From positions 186,001-250,000 of the forward strand of contig NZ_JADMLG010000005.1 in assembly GCF_015674855.1 (NCBI RefSeq): DNA of 64,000 bases, written 5' to 3'. Under the pieces are notes generated by a model. That model was given only the letters and a program-made list of their open reading frames with translations. It did not search any database and was not told where the DNA came from. Positions 30,199 to 38,503 of the stretch are shown piece by piece. Position 1 is the first letter of the stretch, and each line of letters opens with the position of its first letter. A program made the translations under genes and the position numbers. This DNA is from Nocardia bovistercoris. GTDB taxonomy: Bacteria; Actinomycetota; Actinomycetes; Mycobacteriales; Mycobacteriaceae.

Positions 30199-32079
30199 CT
30201 ATTCGACCGTAACGGATTTGGCCAGATTGCGCGGCTTGTCGACGTCGTAGCCTCTGGCCTGGGCCACCTCCGCCGCGAAGATCTGCAACGGCACCGTCGA
30301 CAGCAGCGGCTGGAACAGGGTCGGCGCGGACGGGATCTCGATCAGGTCGTCGGCGAACGGGCGCACCGTGTCGTCGCCCTCCTCGGCGATGACGATGGTC
30401 CGCGCGCCGCGCGCCTGGATCTCGCGGATATTGCTGAGCAGTTTGGAATGCAGCACCGCGCGTCCCTTCGGGGACGGCATCACCACGATCACCGGCAGAC
30501 CGTCCTCGATCAGGGCGATCGGGCCGTGCTTGAGCTCGCCCGCGGCGAATCCCTCGGCGTGCATGTACGCCAGTTCCTTGAGTTTGAGCGCCCCCTCCAG
30601 TGCCACCGGATAGCCGACGTGGCGACCGAGGAACAGCACCGTCGGCACATGCGCCAACTCTCGCGCGATCGCGCGCACCTGCGGCCCGGTCTCGAGCACC
30701 CGTGCGACCAGCTTCGGCATCGCCTCCAACTCGGCGAACTCGCGAGCGACCTCGTCGGGGTACTTGGTGCCGCGCGCCTGGGCCAGCGCGAGACCGACCA
30801 GGAAGTTCGCTGTCACCTGGGCGAGGAAAGCCTTGGTCGAGGCAACGCCGATCTCGGGACCGGTCCTGGTGTAGAGCACGGCATCGGATTCGCGCGGGAT
30901 CTGCGCGCCGTTGGTGTTGCAGATCGCCAGCACCCGCGCCTTCTGGTCCTTGGCGTGGCGCACGGCCTCCAGCGTGTCGGCGGTCTCACCGGACTGGGAG
31001 ATCGCCACGACCAGCGTCGAGCGGTCGAGCACCGGATCGCGGTAGCGGAACTCGCTGGCCAACTCCACTTCGACCGGCAGTCTGGTCCAGTGCTCGATGG
31101 CGTACTTGGCCAGCAGACCCGCGTGATACGAGCTGCCGCAGGCCACCACGAAGACCTTGTCGAACTCGCGCAATTCCTGCTCGGCGAGGCGCTGCTCGTC
31201 CAGCACGATCCGGCCGCCGCGCTCGTCGACGGTGAAATGGCCGATCAAGGTGTCCGCGACGCCCGCGGGCTGCTCCTCGATCTCCTTGAGCATGAAGTAG
31301 TCGTGACCGCCCTTCTCGGCGGCGGCCAGATCCCAGTCGATGGTGAACGGGCGGGTCTTGCCGTCGACCGCGTTGCCGTCGAAGTCGGTCACCGCGTAGG
31401 AGTTCGCGGTGATGACGACGGCCTGGTCCTGACCGAGTTCGACCGCTTCGCGGGTGTGCTCGATGAACGCCGTCACATCGGAGGCGATGAACATCTCGTC
31501 CACACCGACGCCGACCACCAGCGGGGTGGAACGACGAGCGGCGATGATCATGCCAGGATGGTCGGCGTGGGTGAACACGAGGGTGAAGGCGCCTTCGAGC
31601 CTGCGCAGCACCGACAGCGCGCTGGCCACGAAATCGCCCGCCGTCGGGCCCGCCGCGTAGGCGAGGCCGACGAGGTGGACCGCCACCTCGGTATCGGTAT
31701 CGCTGCGCAGTTCGACACCCGCCTGCTCGAGTTCCTTCCGCAGCGGCGCGAAATTCTCGATGATGCCGTTGTGCACCACCGCCACCTTCTCGGTGACGTC
31801 GCGGTGCGGGTGCGCGTTGCGGTCGGTGGGCGCGCCGTGCGTGGCCCACCTGGTGTGGCCCATGCCCGTGGTACCCGCGAACCGCTCGTTACCGGACTCG
31901 GCTAGCTCGGCCTCCAGATTCGCGAGTCGTCCTGCCTTACGTTCCACCGCCAATGCGCCCGAACCGCCGAGGATCGCGACTCCCGCGGAGTCGTATCCTC
32001 GGTATTCCATGCGGCGCAACGCGTCAACGACAATGCCGAGCGCGTCCCGGTACCCGACGTAGCCAACGATTCCGCACAT
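30199..32079 (-). CDS. glmS: Glutamine-fructose-6-phosphate aminotransferase
   Basis: A 626-residue enzyme making glucosamine-6-phosphate, the first step to UDP-GlcNAc. The N-terminal glutaminase has the catalytic Cys right after Met (MCGIVGYVGYRDALG) and RRMEYRGYDSAG. The C-terminal half has two SIS sugar-isomerase domains (VVACGSSYHAGLLAKYAIE; SQSGETADTLEAVRHAKDQKA; FLGRHVGYPVALEGALKLKE), and the conserved DKPRNLAKSVTVE ending. glmM, which acts on the same pathway, is about 10 kb away in the same window. Confidence 0.98.
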   Translation of the reverse strand: MCGIVGYVGYRDALGIVVDALRRMEYRGYDSAGVAILGGSGALAVERKAGRLANLEAELAESGNERFAGTTGMGHTRWATHGAPTDRNAHPHRDVTEKVAVVHNGIIENFAPLRKELEQAGVELRSDTDTEVAVHLVGLAYAAGPTAGDFVASALSVLRRLEGAFTLVFTHADHPGMIIAARRSTPLVVGVGVDEMFIASDVTAFIEHTREAVELGQDQAVVITANSYAVTDFDGNAVDGKTRPFTIDWDLAAAEKGGHDYFMLKEIEEQPAGVADTLIGHFTVDERGGRIVLDEQRLAEQELREFDKVFVVACGSSYHAGLLAKYAIEHWTRLPVEVELASEFRYRDPVLDRSTLVVAISQSGETADTLEAVRHAKDQKARVLAICNTNGAQIPRESDAVLYTRTGPEIGVASTKAFLAQVTANFLVGLALAQARGTKYPDEVAREFAELEAMPKLVARVLETGPQVRAIARELAHVPTVLFLGRHVGYPVALEGALKLKELAYMHAEGFAAGELKHGPIALIEDGLPVIVVMPSPKGRAVLHSKLLSNIREIQARGARTIVIAEEGDDTVRPFADDLIEIPSAPTLFQPLLSTVPLQIFAAEVAQARGYDVDKPRNLAKSVTVE

Positions 32080-32115
32080 GGCTCACCAGAGTACTTATCG
32101 GATAACGTTCTCGTC

Positions 32116-32973
32116 GTGTCGGCGTCTGTGAAATCACTTCTGAGCACCCTGACCAGCCGTGGCCCGCATCGGGTGTTGCGCGGCAACCTGGCCATCGCGG
32201 GGCAGCCCGGCGTTGTCTACACCCCCGAAACCGGTCGGAACCTGCCCGCGATCGCCTTCGCGCACGGCTGGCTGACCGGCGTGTCGCGCTATCGGCAACT
32301 ACTCGAACACCTGGCCTCCTGGGGTTTCGTGGTCGCCGCCCCCGACACCGAGCGCGGCCCGATTCCGTCACATCTCGACCTGGCGACCGATCTGCTCACC
32401 ACCCTCGACATCGTCACCGGCGTACGCCTCGGCGACGGCGAGATCAGCGTGCACCCCGATCGGCTCGTCCTCGCCGGGCACGCCATGGGCGCGGGCGCCG
32501 CCGTACTCGCCGCCGGGCAACGCGAGGTGGCCGCCGTCGCGGCGCTGTTCCCGTCGCCCACCGCACCGTCGGCCGAGTCCGTCGCCCCGCGAATCGACCG
32601 CCCCGCCCTCATCCTGGCGGGCGCGCCCGACCTCGAATCGGTCAGCTCCAACGCGGTGCCGCTGGCCACCGTCTGGGGCGGTGCCAACATCCTGCGCGTG
32701 CTCGACGACGCGACGCACAACGGCATCGTCGAGGGCCGCCGCGCCCTGCGCGCCTTCGGTGTGGGCAAACACCAAGCCAAAGTGGCGAGGACCACGCGCG
32801 CCCTGCTCACCGGCTACCTGCTCGCCACCGTGCTCGGTGAGAAGACCTACGAACCGTTCGCCGACCCCGAAGCCGCCATCCCCCGCACCGAGATCTTCGA
32901 CCCGCACGCCCCACGCGAGGAGGAGAAGCCCAAACTCCCCGTCGGCGCCGTCCTCGGCCTCCTGCGCAAGTAG
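32116..32973 (+). CDS. Alpha/beta-hydrolase fold protein with Ala at the nucleophile position
   Basis: A 285-residue protein resembling the dienelactone hydrolase/chlorophyllase-like group: PAIAFAHGWLTGVSRYRQLLEHLASWGFVVAAPDTERG and a nucleophile elbow at VLAGHAMGAGAA. That elbow reads G-H-A-M-G (GGG CAC GCC ATG GGC), so the serine expected in GHSMG is Ala. A late His (DDATHNGIV) is present. It is the second fold member in this window without the nucleophile; hydrolysis is doubtful. The start is GTG at 32116, only 36 bp from the divergent glmS start, so the promoters must overlap. The substrate or partner is unknown. Confidence 0.85.
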   Translation: MSASVKSLLSTLTSRGPHRVLRGNLAIAGQPGVVYTPETGRNLPAIAFAHGWLTGVSRYRQLLEHLASWGFVVAAPDTERGPIPSHLDLATDLLTTLDIVTGVRLGDGEISVHPDRLVLAGHAMGAGAAVLAAGQREVAAVAALFPSPTAPSAESVAPRIDRPALILAGAPDLESVSSNAVPLATVWGGANILRVLDDATHNGIVEGRRALRAFGVGKHQAKVARTTRALLTGYLLATVLGEKTYEPFADPEAAIPRTEIFDPHAPREEEKPKLPVGAVLGLLRK

Positions 32974-32994
32974 TCGCCCTGAGCTGCGGCCTTG

Positions 32995-33378
32995 CTAGAT
33001 CAGCCAGCTCTCACGTCGGTAGTAGGCGCCCTCGGGATCGTCGTCCTCGTCGCTGGGGGTGACGACGTCGTTGGCGCGTCTGTTGGCGAGTGAGCGGGCG
33101 ATCGCTTCGCGCTGCTCGCGCGCTTCGTCCTCCAACCGTTCCCGCTCGGCGCGTTCGGCGGCTTCGCGCTGTTCGCGTTCCTGGGCCTCGGCCTGTGCCC
33201 GCGCGATGGCTTCGGCGTTGTCCTCCCAGTACCGGGCCATCTCGGCGGCGGATCGTTCCGCGAGGCGACGGGCGTCCGCTTCGGTTCTGCGCCGCAGGTC
33301 GGCCATTTCGGACAGCAGCAGGGCCGAGCGGCGGCGGGCTTCGTCGGCCGCGCGTTCGATTTCGGCCGCGTAGTTCAC
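32995..33378 (-). CDS. Coiled-coil hypothetical protein
   Basis: A 127-residue, highly charged, helical protein. About 85 residues of Glu/Arg/Ala-rich heptad-like sequence (RSAAEMARYWEDNAEAIARAQAEAQEREQREAAERAERE) form a probable coiled coil. The C-terminus is acidic (SDEDDDPEGAYYRRE). No family is recognised. The start is GTG at 33378 with AAAGGGA at 7 nt. It is the last gene of a minus-strand group resembling type VII secretion substrates, 40 bp after the large substrate-like gene, so it may be an accessory or chaperone. Confidence 0.75.
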   Translation of the reverse strand: MNYAAEIERAADEARRRSALLLSEMADLRRRTEADARRLAERSAAEMARYWEDNAEAIARAQAEAQEREQREAAERAERERLEDEAREQREAIARSLANRRANDVVTPSDEDDDPEGAYYRRESWLI

Positions 33379-33418
33379 GCTCGTTCCCTTTCCTCAGGCG
33401 CCACGGACCGTGCCCGCG

Positions 33419-35263
33419 TCACAGCGGACCCGCCTCGGCCAATTGCGCGCCGCTGTCGGCGGGCTTGGCGTTCGCGCCTGGCATCGGCTTGGGTGTGTGC
33501 TCGCCGTCTTCCTCTTTGCGCGGCACCGGCGGGGTCTTGGGTACCGAACCGTTCGATCCCGATCCCTCGCCGTTACCGGAACCTCCGGAGGGCTGCTGCC
33601 CGGAATTGCCCGCCGGATGCTGCGGCGCCGCACCCTGCTCGGACTTGTTCGGCTGCCCTTCGCCGGACTTCTCCGAGTTCGGCTTGTCACCGTTCGGCTT
33701 GTCACCGCCTTGCTCGGCGCCGCCCGGCTTTTCCGACTTCTGGTCGCCCGCGCCCTGCGCGCTCTTGTCCTGCGGCTTGCTCGAATCGGAGTCGGGCTCG
33801 TGCTCGGGATTCGCGCTGTCGACCACGACGGGGATGCCGTGCTCGTTCAACTTCACGCTGTACTCGTGCTTGCTGCCGTCGGCCTCGGTGGACACCAGTT
33901 TCGGCTGACCGTCGGCGCCGATCTCGAGCGCGAGATGCTTTCCGGCGAGGTCGAATTCGGCGAGCGGTTTGCCGGTTCCGACGTTCTTCGCGGCCTCGGT
34001 CACTTTCTCCAGCGCGCCGTCGATTCCGTCCTTGATCGTGGTGCCGAGTGAGCTCAAGCCGGTGCCGAGCGACTGCGCCGCGGCGCCTGCGGCGCTGGTC
34101 AGGGTGGAGGAGAGCTGACTCAACGAAGCCAGGCCCTGGAGCGCGTTCTGGGTGCCGGTGTTCAGGTTGGTGCTCGACGGGACATTCGTCGTCGGAGTGT
34201 TGGTAGTGGGGTTGTTGGTTGTCGGTGTGTTCGTCGACGAGGGCGTGGTGTTCTTCGACGGCGTGTTCGTACTCGACGGAGTTCCGCTCGAATTGTTGCC
34301 GGAGTTGTTGTTCGACGGGGTTCCGGAGGAATTGTTCGACGTGGGCTTGTCGGTGGACTGCTGCTCACCGGCGGGCGCCGGATAAGGGTCGTCGTCCAGG
34401 GCTTTCAGCGCGGCGGCCAGCGTGGCGTACTGCGCCTCGAAGGCGGTGTGCGCAGTTTCGCAGCCGGTGGTGAACAGCGTCATCTTGCCCTCGTAGTCCG
34501 GCTTGAACACCGTGTCCAGCCAGTCCGAGCAGCGTTTCCTGAGTCGCTCCGCGTAGGTGCCGTCGGTCAACTCCGTGATCGGCAGGTACGTCGACAAGCC
34601 GGTCGCCTGGAAGAAATTCGTCACGCTGCCGGTGGGCGCCATATCGGGGAAGATCTCGGCGAGTTTGTCCGCGAGCGTCCCGCCGGCGAAGATCGTGAAC
34701 AGGGTGCCCGACTGCGCGCCGGAGATGATCTCATCGATATCCGCCGGGCTCTTGCCATCGATCCGCACGTCCGTCTGCCCGCCGAGCAGATCGAGCGTCA
34801 TCTGGGCCTTGGCGATGACCGCGTCGCGGAACGGGGTGATGGTCTTGCGGATGGCGTCGACGGCGGTGCGGACCTTCGCGCGATCCTCGGCCGCGAGCGT
34901 GACCTGCTTGGTGAGCATCTCGATACCGGCCTCGGCGGCGGCGCCCTGCCACATCGACGGCAACCGCCGTGCCACCTGCTCCTGCGTTGCGCCCTGCTCC
35001 TCGGCGACGGCCAGCATCTTGTTCAGGCTGTCGGCGGCGGTTTCGAGCTTGGCGAGGTTCATGCCGCGTTGCATGTCGTACAGCCATTCGAGCTTCTGCA
35101 CCGAGTAGCCGCCGTCTTTCGTATTGCCGCCCGCGCCGCCGAAAGCCCGGCGATACCGCGATTCGAGTTGGATCCAGTACTGGAGACCCGGCGCACCCTC
35201 GTCGAGGATCTGGTCGACGGAGCGATTGCGCATCCGCTCCGAGAAACCGTCCACCACTCCCAT
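33419..35263 (-). CDS. Large WXG100-like secreted-protein candidate with disordered tail
   Basis: A 614-residue protein. Residues 1-270 are helical and contain RLPSMWQGAAAEAGIEML, a W-x-G-like turn between helices as in WXG100/LXG type VII substrates. Residues ~300-370 are a Ser/Thr/Asn/Pro linker (SSTNTPTTNNPTTNTPTTN). A second helical block (~375-440) and a small beta-rich part (FDLAGKHLALEIGADGQPKLVSTEADGSKHEYSVKLNEHG) follow. The last ~130 residues are Lys/Gln/Gly/Pro-rich and probably disordered. No signal peptide or membrane helix is seen. An EspC-like gene lies immediately upstream, 51 bp away. Together they look like an orphan ESX substrate operon; function unknown. Confidence 0.8.
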   Translation of the reverse strand: MGVVDGFSERMRNRSVDQILDEGAPGLQYWIQLESRYRRAFGGAGGNTKDGGYSVQKLEWLYDMQRGMNLAKLETAADSLNKMLAVAEEQGATQEQVARRLPSMWQGAAAEAGIEMLTKQVTLAAEDRAKVRTAVDAIRKTITPFRDAVIAKAQMTLDLLGGQTDVRIDGKSPADIDEIISGAQSGTLFTIFAGGTLADKLAEIFPDMAPTGSVTNFFQATGLSTYLPITELTDGTYAERLRKRCSDWLDTVFKPDYEGKMTLFTTGCETAHTAFEAQYATLAAALKALDDDPYPAPAGEQQSTDKPTSNNSSGTPSNNNSGNNSSGTPSSTNTPSKNTTPSSTNTPTTNNPTTNTPTTNVPSSTNLNTGTQNALQGLASLSQLSSTLTSAAGAAAQSLGTGLSSLGTTIKDGIDGALEKVTEAAKNVGTGKPLAEFDLAGKHLALEIGADGQPKLVSTEADGSKHEYSVKLNEHGIPVVVDSANPEHEPDSDSSKPQDKSAQGAGDQKSEKPGGAEQGGDKPNGDKPNSEKSGEGQPNKSEQGAAPQHPAGNSGQQPSGGSGNGEGSGSNGSVPKTPPVPRKEEDGEHTPKPMPGANAKPADSGAQLAEAGPL

Positions 35264-35314
35264 TACGCGCGGCCCCTTCCGATCGGCGAATTCGACATGT
35301 CCACCCCTGCCCGA

Positions 35315-35647
35315 TCAGACCTTGCCGGTCTTCCTGGCGTTGTTCTCATCGACATCGGCGGTCTCGATGGACACCTTGCCGATCGCGCTCGCCGTGTCCT
35401 CCACGGCGGTGGTCCAGATATTCAGCCAGTTCACCACCCGCGTCATGGCGTCGTGGACCTCCTGCCCGCGCGCGACGTACTCCTTCCCGGCCTCACAGTC
35501 CTGGCCGTTGCGACCCGCGCCGAACAAATTGTTCGAGATGTCGCCGACGTAGTTGCGCACGGTGGCCGCCGAATGAGCGAGATCACTTGCTGCCGTGGAC
35601 AACCCGGCCTGATCGACAACGAAACCGCCGGAAATCGTGTGGCCCAT
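35315..35647 (-). CDS. WXG100/EspC-like small secreted-protein candidate
   Basis: A 110-residue all-helical protein: VDQAGLSTAASDLAHSAATVRNYVGDI, a turn at NNLFGAGRNGQDCEAGKEY, then EVHDAMTRVVNWLNIWTTAVEDTASAIGK. The helix-turn-helix layout and size fit the ESX secretion-associated EspC/WXG100 superfamily, though a canonical W-x-G is absent (LFGAG at the turn). ATG at 35647 follows GGAGGGG closely; a GTG one codon earlier is also possible. It is upstream of the large substrate-like gene. Confidence 0.8.
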   Translation of the reverse strand: MGHTISGGFVVDQAGLSTAASDLAHSAATVRNYVGDISNNLFGAGRNGQDCEAGKEYVARGQEVHDAMTRVVNWLNIWTTAVEDTASAIGKVSIETADVDENNARKTGKV

Positions 35648-35971
35648 CACCCCTCCATATCCGAACCGATTCGACGTGCCGGGCTTCTGCCGTACTTGCT
35701 TGGACGCGCGGGACGGGTTCGTGGTTCCACGGAATCCACATCGGACGCACGTCATCCGTCGGGAACATACCGGGCGGGTGGCTGTCACGAGCCCCCACGA
35801 TCGAATTCCGGATCGATCCGCAGGTTCCAATGATCCGCACGATCCCGCGCGGATCATTGCAGCCTGCGGCCGGTAGGTCCCACGCGGGGACAAGGGTTCG
35901 GGGGCCGTTGCGAGCAAGCGTACCCCCGGCCCGCGCCCGCAGACGGTGTATTCGACTGGTGCGCAGCCTTA
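35648..35971. other. Intergenic region upstream of EspC-like gene
   Basis: About 320 bp on the leftward path between the DUF6802-like gene and the EspC-like gene. No gene or hairpin was found; the promoter of the EspC-like operon is expected here. Confidence 0.4.
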
Positions 35972-36274
35972 TCAGAGGTGACCGTGATCGGTGCGCACCC
36001 ATCCCGATGTTCCATCGGGATGGTGGTGGAACTCCCACGCGGCGTAATCGCCGTCTTTCTCCACCACGGTGACGTGGTCGGCGAGGCCGTCGTGGTCGTA
36101 GTCGGTCCACACCTGCATGGCCTCGACGCCGGTGGTGGTCTCGGTATCGAGGATGCCGTCGCCGTCGATGTCCTGCACCGGATGGTTCAGCTCGACGGGG
36201 CCGAGCCCGTCCAGCGGCGAGGAGGCGTCGATATGGGGCAGGTCCAAACCGGGGAACTCACCCGAAGTGATCAT
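35972..36274 (-). CDS. DUF6802-like protein with Asp-rich calcium-type loops
   Basis: A 100-residue acidic protein with two dockerin/EF-hand-like loops: DIDGDGILDTET and DYDHDGLADHVTV. Such D-x-D-x-D-G loops commonly bind calcium. A C-terminal EFHHHPDGTSGW stretch holds three His. Similar small proteins (DUF6802) are found in mycobacteria and Nocardia next to type VII genes. No signal peptide is visible. ATG at 36274 follows GAGGAGGAG; the in-frame extension to 36340 is Arg-rich and rejected. Function unknown. Confidence 0.8.
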   Translation of the reverse strand: MITSGEFPGLDLPHIDASSPLDGLGPVELNHPVQDIDGDGILDTETTTGVEAMQVWTDYDHDGLADHVTVVEKDGDYAAWEFHHHPDGTSGWVRTDHGHL

Positions 36275-36388
36275 GACTCCTCCTCGACGGACTCGAATGG
36301 CGGTACGCGGCTGCCGCCGATGCGATGGGATCGTCCCCATCCTGTCATCCGTGCCGCTTCGGCGCAGCAGCTTATCGGGTAGGGCCGG

Positions 36389-36580
36389 TCACTTTTTCGG
36401 AATGATCAGCCACAGCACCAGATACACGATGAACTGCGGACCGGGAAGCAGGCAGGACAGGACGAAGACCAGCCGGACGACATTGGCGTTCCAGCCGAAA
36501 TATTCGGCGAGGCCGCCGCAGACGCCCGCGATCCAGCTGTCGGTGGCGGAGCGGGTGAGGCGGCGCACGGGTGCGGTCAT
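36389..36580 (-). CDS. Small PspC-domain protein
   Basis: A 63-residue protein consisting of one PspC domain: RLTRSATDSWIAGVCGGLAEYFGWNANVVRLVFVLSCLLPGPQFIVYLVLWLIIPKK. There is one amphipathic plus one transmembrane helix, with the typical PKK ending. PspC proteins sense or transmit membrane stress. This is the third PspC domain in the window, after the kinase and the LiaF-like protein. GAGGAGGG precedes the ATG. Confidence 0.92.
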   Translation of the reverse strand: MTAPVRRLTRSATDSWIAGVCGGLAEYFGWNANVVRLVFVLSCLLPGPQFIVYLVLWLIIPKK

Positions 36581-36755
36581 GGGGTTCCCTCCTCGGGTTG
36601 GTCGGTATGCCTTCGACTCTGCTCCGGAAATCGCCGCGCGACATCGGTCGCACGCCCCATCCCGACCCTGATTTCCGCCGCCGCTCGATCAGGGTGAACC
36701 CTCGGCCCGCACCGCGATTGCGGGCCGCAAGTGTGGACACGGCAGACTTTGCCGG

Positions 36756-38396
36756 GTGAGCACCACTCTGCACGCCCGCGGACTCTCGGCCGGATACGGC
36801 GAACGGGTCCTCTTCGACGACCTCGAGCTGATCCTCGCGCCCGGCGATGTGATCGGCCTGGTCGGGGTGAACGGCGCGGGCAAGTCGACGCTGCTGCGCA
36901 TGCTCGCCGACGGCGCCGCGCCGACCGGAACCATCACGGTGAGCCCGCCCGACGCCACGGTGGGCTATCTCGCCCAGGAACCCGAACGCATTCCCGGCGA
37001 GACCGTGATCGACTACCTCGGCCGCCGGACCGGTGTGGACGCGGCGCAGCGCGCCATGGACGCGGCGGCGCAGCGCCTGGCCGACGGCGGTGACGACGAG
37101 TACACCCCGGCGCTGGAACGCTGGCTCGCGCTCGGCGGCGCCGATCTGGATCAGCGCGCGCAGGAGGTCGCGGTCGAACTCGGTCTCGCCGAATCCCTCG
37201 CCAGCGGTCTCGACACTCCGATGACGGCGCTGTCCGGTGGCCAGGCGGCCCGTGCCGGTCTTGCCTCGGTGCTGTTGTCCCGCTTCGACATCCTGCTGCT
37301 CGACGAACCGACCAACGACCTCGATCTGGCCGGACTCGCGACCCTGGAACGTTTCGTGACCTCGGTGCGGGTGCCGCTGATGGTCATCAGCCACGACCGA
37401 GAGTTCCTCGCGCGCACCGTGAATCGCGTCGTCGAACTCGATCTGGCGCAGCAGCGGGTGGACAGCTACGACGGCGGGTACGACTCCTATCTGGCCGAAC
37501 GCGCGATCGCGCGCAGGCACGCCCGCGAAGCCTACGACGACTACGCCGACACCAAGGCCGACCTCGAGGCGCGCGCGCAGATGCAGCGCAACTGGCTCGA
37601 ACACGGTGTGCGCAACGCCCGCCGCAAATCCAAGACCGATTCGGACAAGGCCGGGCGCAAGATGCGCGCCGAATCCACCGAGAAGCAGGCGGCAAAGGCC
37701 CGCCAGACCCAGCGCAGGATCGAACGGCTCGACGTGGTTGAGGAGCCGCGCAAGGAGTGGGAACTGCGCATGTCTATCGCCGCCGCGCCGCGCAGCGGTT
37801 CGGTGGTCGCCACCCTGAACGGGGCCACCCTCACCCGCGGCGAATTCACCCTCGGTCCGGTGACCACGCAGGTGGACTGGGCCGACCGAATCGTGCTCAC
37901 CGGCGCGAACGGCTCCGGGAAGTCGACGCTGCTCGGCCTGCTGTTGGGCACCATGACGCCGGACACCGGAACGGCCGCGCTCGGCTCCGGCGTGGCGATC
38001 GGCTCGGTCGACCAGACCCGCGACCTGTTCCGCGGCGATGCGCCGCTGGCCGACACCTTCGGCATCGAGATGCCGGACTGGCCCGACGCCGAGGTGCGAA
38101 CCCTGCTCGCCAAGTTCGGCCTGCGGGGCGCCCACGTCGCCCGCGCCTGCTCGACGCTCTCGCCCGGCGAACGCACCCGCGCCGCACTCGCGCTCCTGCA
38201 GGCGCGCGGGGTGAATCTGCTCGTCCTCGACGAGCCGACCAACCATCTCGACCTGCCCGCGATCGAACAGTTGGAGCAGGCGGTGGAATCCTTCACCGGC
38301 ACACTGCTGCTGGTGACCCACGACCGCCGAATGCTCGACGCGGTGAGCTCCACGCGCCGCTGGCTCATGCAGGACGGACGCCTGACCGAAGACTGA
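36756..38396 (+). CDS. ABC-F family ATPase
   Basis: A 546-residue soluble protein with two ABC ATPase domains and no membrane domain. Domain 1: Walker A GVNGAGKST, signature LSGGQAARAG, Walker B LLLDEPTNDLDL. The linker (about 255-330) is charged and helical (the P-site tRNA interaction motif region). Domain 2: Walker A GANGSGKST, signature LSPGERTRAALAL, Walker B LVLDEPTNHLDL. ABC-F proteins act on the ribosome, some giving resistance to macrolides, lincosamides or pleuromutilins, others being translation factors. Which applies cannot be told from sequence alone. The GTG start lacks a strong ribosome site. Confidence 0.93.
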   Translation: MSTTLHARGLSAGYGERVLFDDLELILAPGDVIGLVGVNGAGKSTLLRMLADGAAPTGTITVSPPDATVGYLAQEPERIPGETVIDYLGRRTGVDAAQRAMDAAAQRLADGGDDEYTPALERWLALGGADLDQRAQEVAVELGLAESLASGLDTPMTALSGGQAARAGLASVLLSRFDILLLDEPTNDLDLAGLATLERFVTSVRVPLMVISHDREFLARTVNRVVELDLAQQRVDSYDGGYDSYLAERAIARRHAREAYDDYADTKADLEARAQMQRNWLEHGVRNARRKSKTDSDKAGRKMRAESTEKQAAKARQTQRRIERLDVVEEPRKEWELRMSIAAAPRSGSVVATLNGATLTRGEFTLGPVTTQVDWADRIVLTGANGSGKSTLLGLLLGTMTPDTGTAALGSGVAIGSVDQTRDLFRGDAPLADTFGIEMPDWPDAEVRTLLAKFGLRGAHVARACSTLSPGERTRAALALLQARGVNLLVLDEPTNHLDLPAIEQLEQAVESFTGTLLLVTHDRRMLDAVSSTRRWLMQDGRLTED

Positions 38397-38503
38397 ACGC
38401 AGCGCCGCGACAATCGCGCACGCCTGGCCCGAAACCAGTACGCCCCTCAGCACCGCTTTCCACAGCACACCACTCATCACCGGGGCGCTCCTCCGCACCG
38501 CCT

